Below, piece by piece: positions 27,388 to 27,572 of a stretch of 27,572 nt of DNA (positions are counted from its first letter, which is position 1; every line of letters begins with the position of its first letter). The translations under genes were made by a program, and so were the position numbers. The stretch is from a virus: positions 1 to 27,572 of the IMG/VR virus record IMGVR_UViG_3300033149_003702; one strand, 5' to 3'. The notes under the pieces were generated by a model that was not told the DNA's origin, made no database searches, and worked only from the letters and a program-made list of their open reading frames with translations.

Positions 27388-27427
27388 ATGTTTAATCTGT
27401 AACAAAAAAGGATATGGGAAATTGTAA
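27377..27427 (+). CDS. Possible 16-aa Cys-knuckle peptide
   Basis: MENKCLICNKKGYGKL overlaps the end of the previous gene by 11 nt and contains one CxxC. It may be a remnant of a zinc finger or a coupling frame; support is weak. Confidence 0.25.
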   Translation: MENKCLICNKKGYGKL

Positions 27428-27443
27428 ATAGGAGATATAGAAA

Positions 27444-27572
27444 ATGAATAAAATATTAAGTGTATTCTTGGGAATAATTTGGATAGTTGGAATTTCAGCA
27501 ACAATGTTTTTTTTAGGGGTTTTATATGAATCTAAATATGGAGAAGATTTAATAACTGTAGGGTGTTGGAAA
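27444..27572 (+). CDS. N-terminal part of membrane-anchored HExxH protein (continues at 22)
   Basis: The first 43 codons of the 115-aa gene. MNKILSVFLGIIWIVGISAT and onward gives a membrane helix at residues 4-27, then YESKYGEDLITVGCWK, the last seven codons being the shared 21-bp repeat. An AGGAG lies about 9 nt before the ATG. The rest of the protein, with the HEICH motif, continues at base 22 of the window. Confidence 0.85.
   Translation, partial: MNKILSVFLGIIWIVGISATMFFLGVLYESKYGEDLITVGCWK
27552..27572. repeat. Terminal direct repeat (right copy)
   Basis: Identical to bases 1-21. It marks the assembly overlap of a circular molecule and lies in frame within the HExxH gene. Confidence 0.93.

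Overview
The window is one complete, AT-rich circular replicon of about 27,551 bp. The first 21 bases repeat exactly as the last 21, and joining the ends restores one intact reading frame: a membrane-anchored HExxH protein of 115 aa. I read it as the genome of an archaeal virus, probably spindle-shaped, or a provirus-like element, with a host most likely in the DPANN archaea. Four things point this way: a 72-aa double-hydrophobic protein resembling the SSV1 VP1 major capsid protein; a LamG adhesin and a fibre-like protein among many small membrane proteins; archaeal TATA promoters feeding leaderless ATG starts; and a ribosomal protein uL22 of DPANN-like sequence.

Layout. Positions 311-1134 carry small minus-strand genes. 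A small plus-strand gene and a gene-free stretch of about 570 bp with short direct repeats follow (1237-1995), a candidate origin or control region. Positions 1996-3338 are a minus-strand pair: a P-loop packaging-type ATPase and a helical partner. A divergent promoter pair at 3359-3428 then starts the plus-strand virion region. It holds the capsid protein, fibre and secreted proteins (3494-6452), a block of small membrane and soluble proteins (6524-8701), a 1044-aa coiled-coil and proline-rich protein (8905-12039), the adhesin module (12041-16091), and a block with another pilin-like protein (16127-17513). Positions 17514-17842 hold a structured RNA candidate. From 17843 a winged-helix protein opens an early/accessory-type region of short overlapping genes, including several families known to me from archaeal viral contigs only as hypothetical. 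Positions 21996-27427 are accessory: a chain of RNA hairpins including a tRNA-like element, zinc ribbons, uL22, a glycine-rich protein, tandemly duplicated small genes, a serine recombinase and a degenerate HNH-like protein.

Regulation. Two promoter classes can be read directly. Class 1 (ATCGATATTTAWAAA, five exact copies and one variant) precedes the virion operons and two minus-strand operons. Class 2 (a 27-bp perfect repeat and one partial copy ending in TTTATAAA) precedes small membrane-protein genes. At most of them the box lies 20-21 nt before an ATG, so the mRNA is expected to begin at the start codon; downstream genes use Shine-Dalgarno motifs or ATGA/TAATG overlaps.

No DNA polymerase, helicase, primase or classical Rep is recognisable, so replication is either host-dependent or uses an unrecognised initiator. 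All family calls are from reading the sequence by eye; no database search was made.
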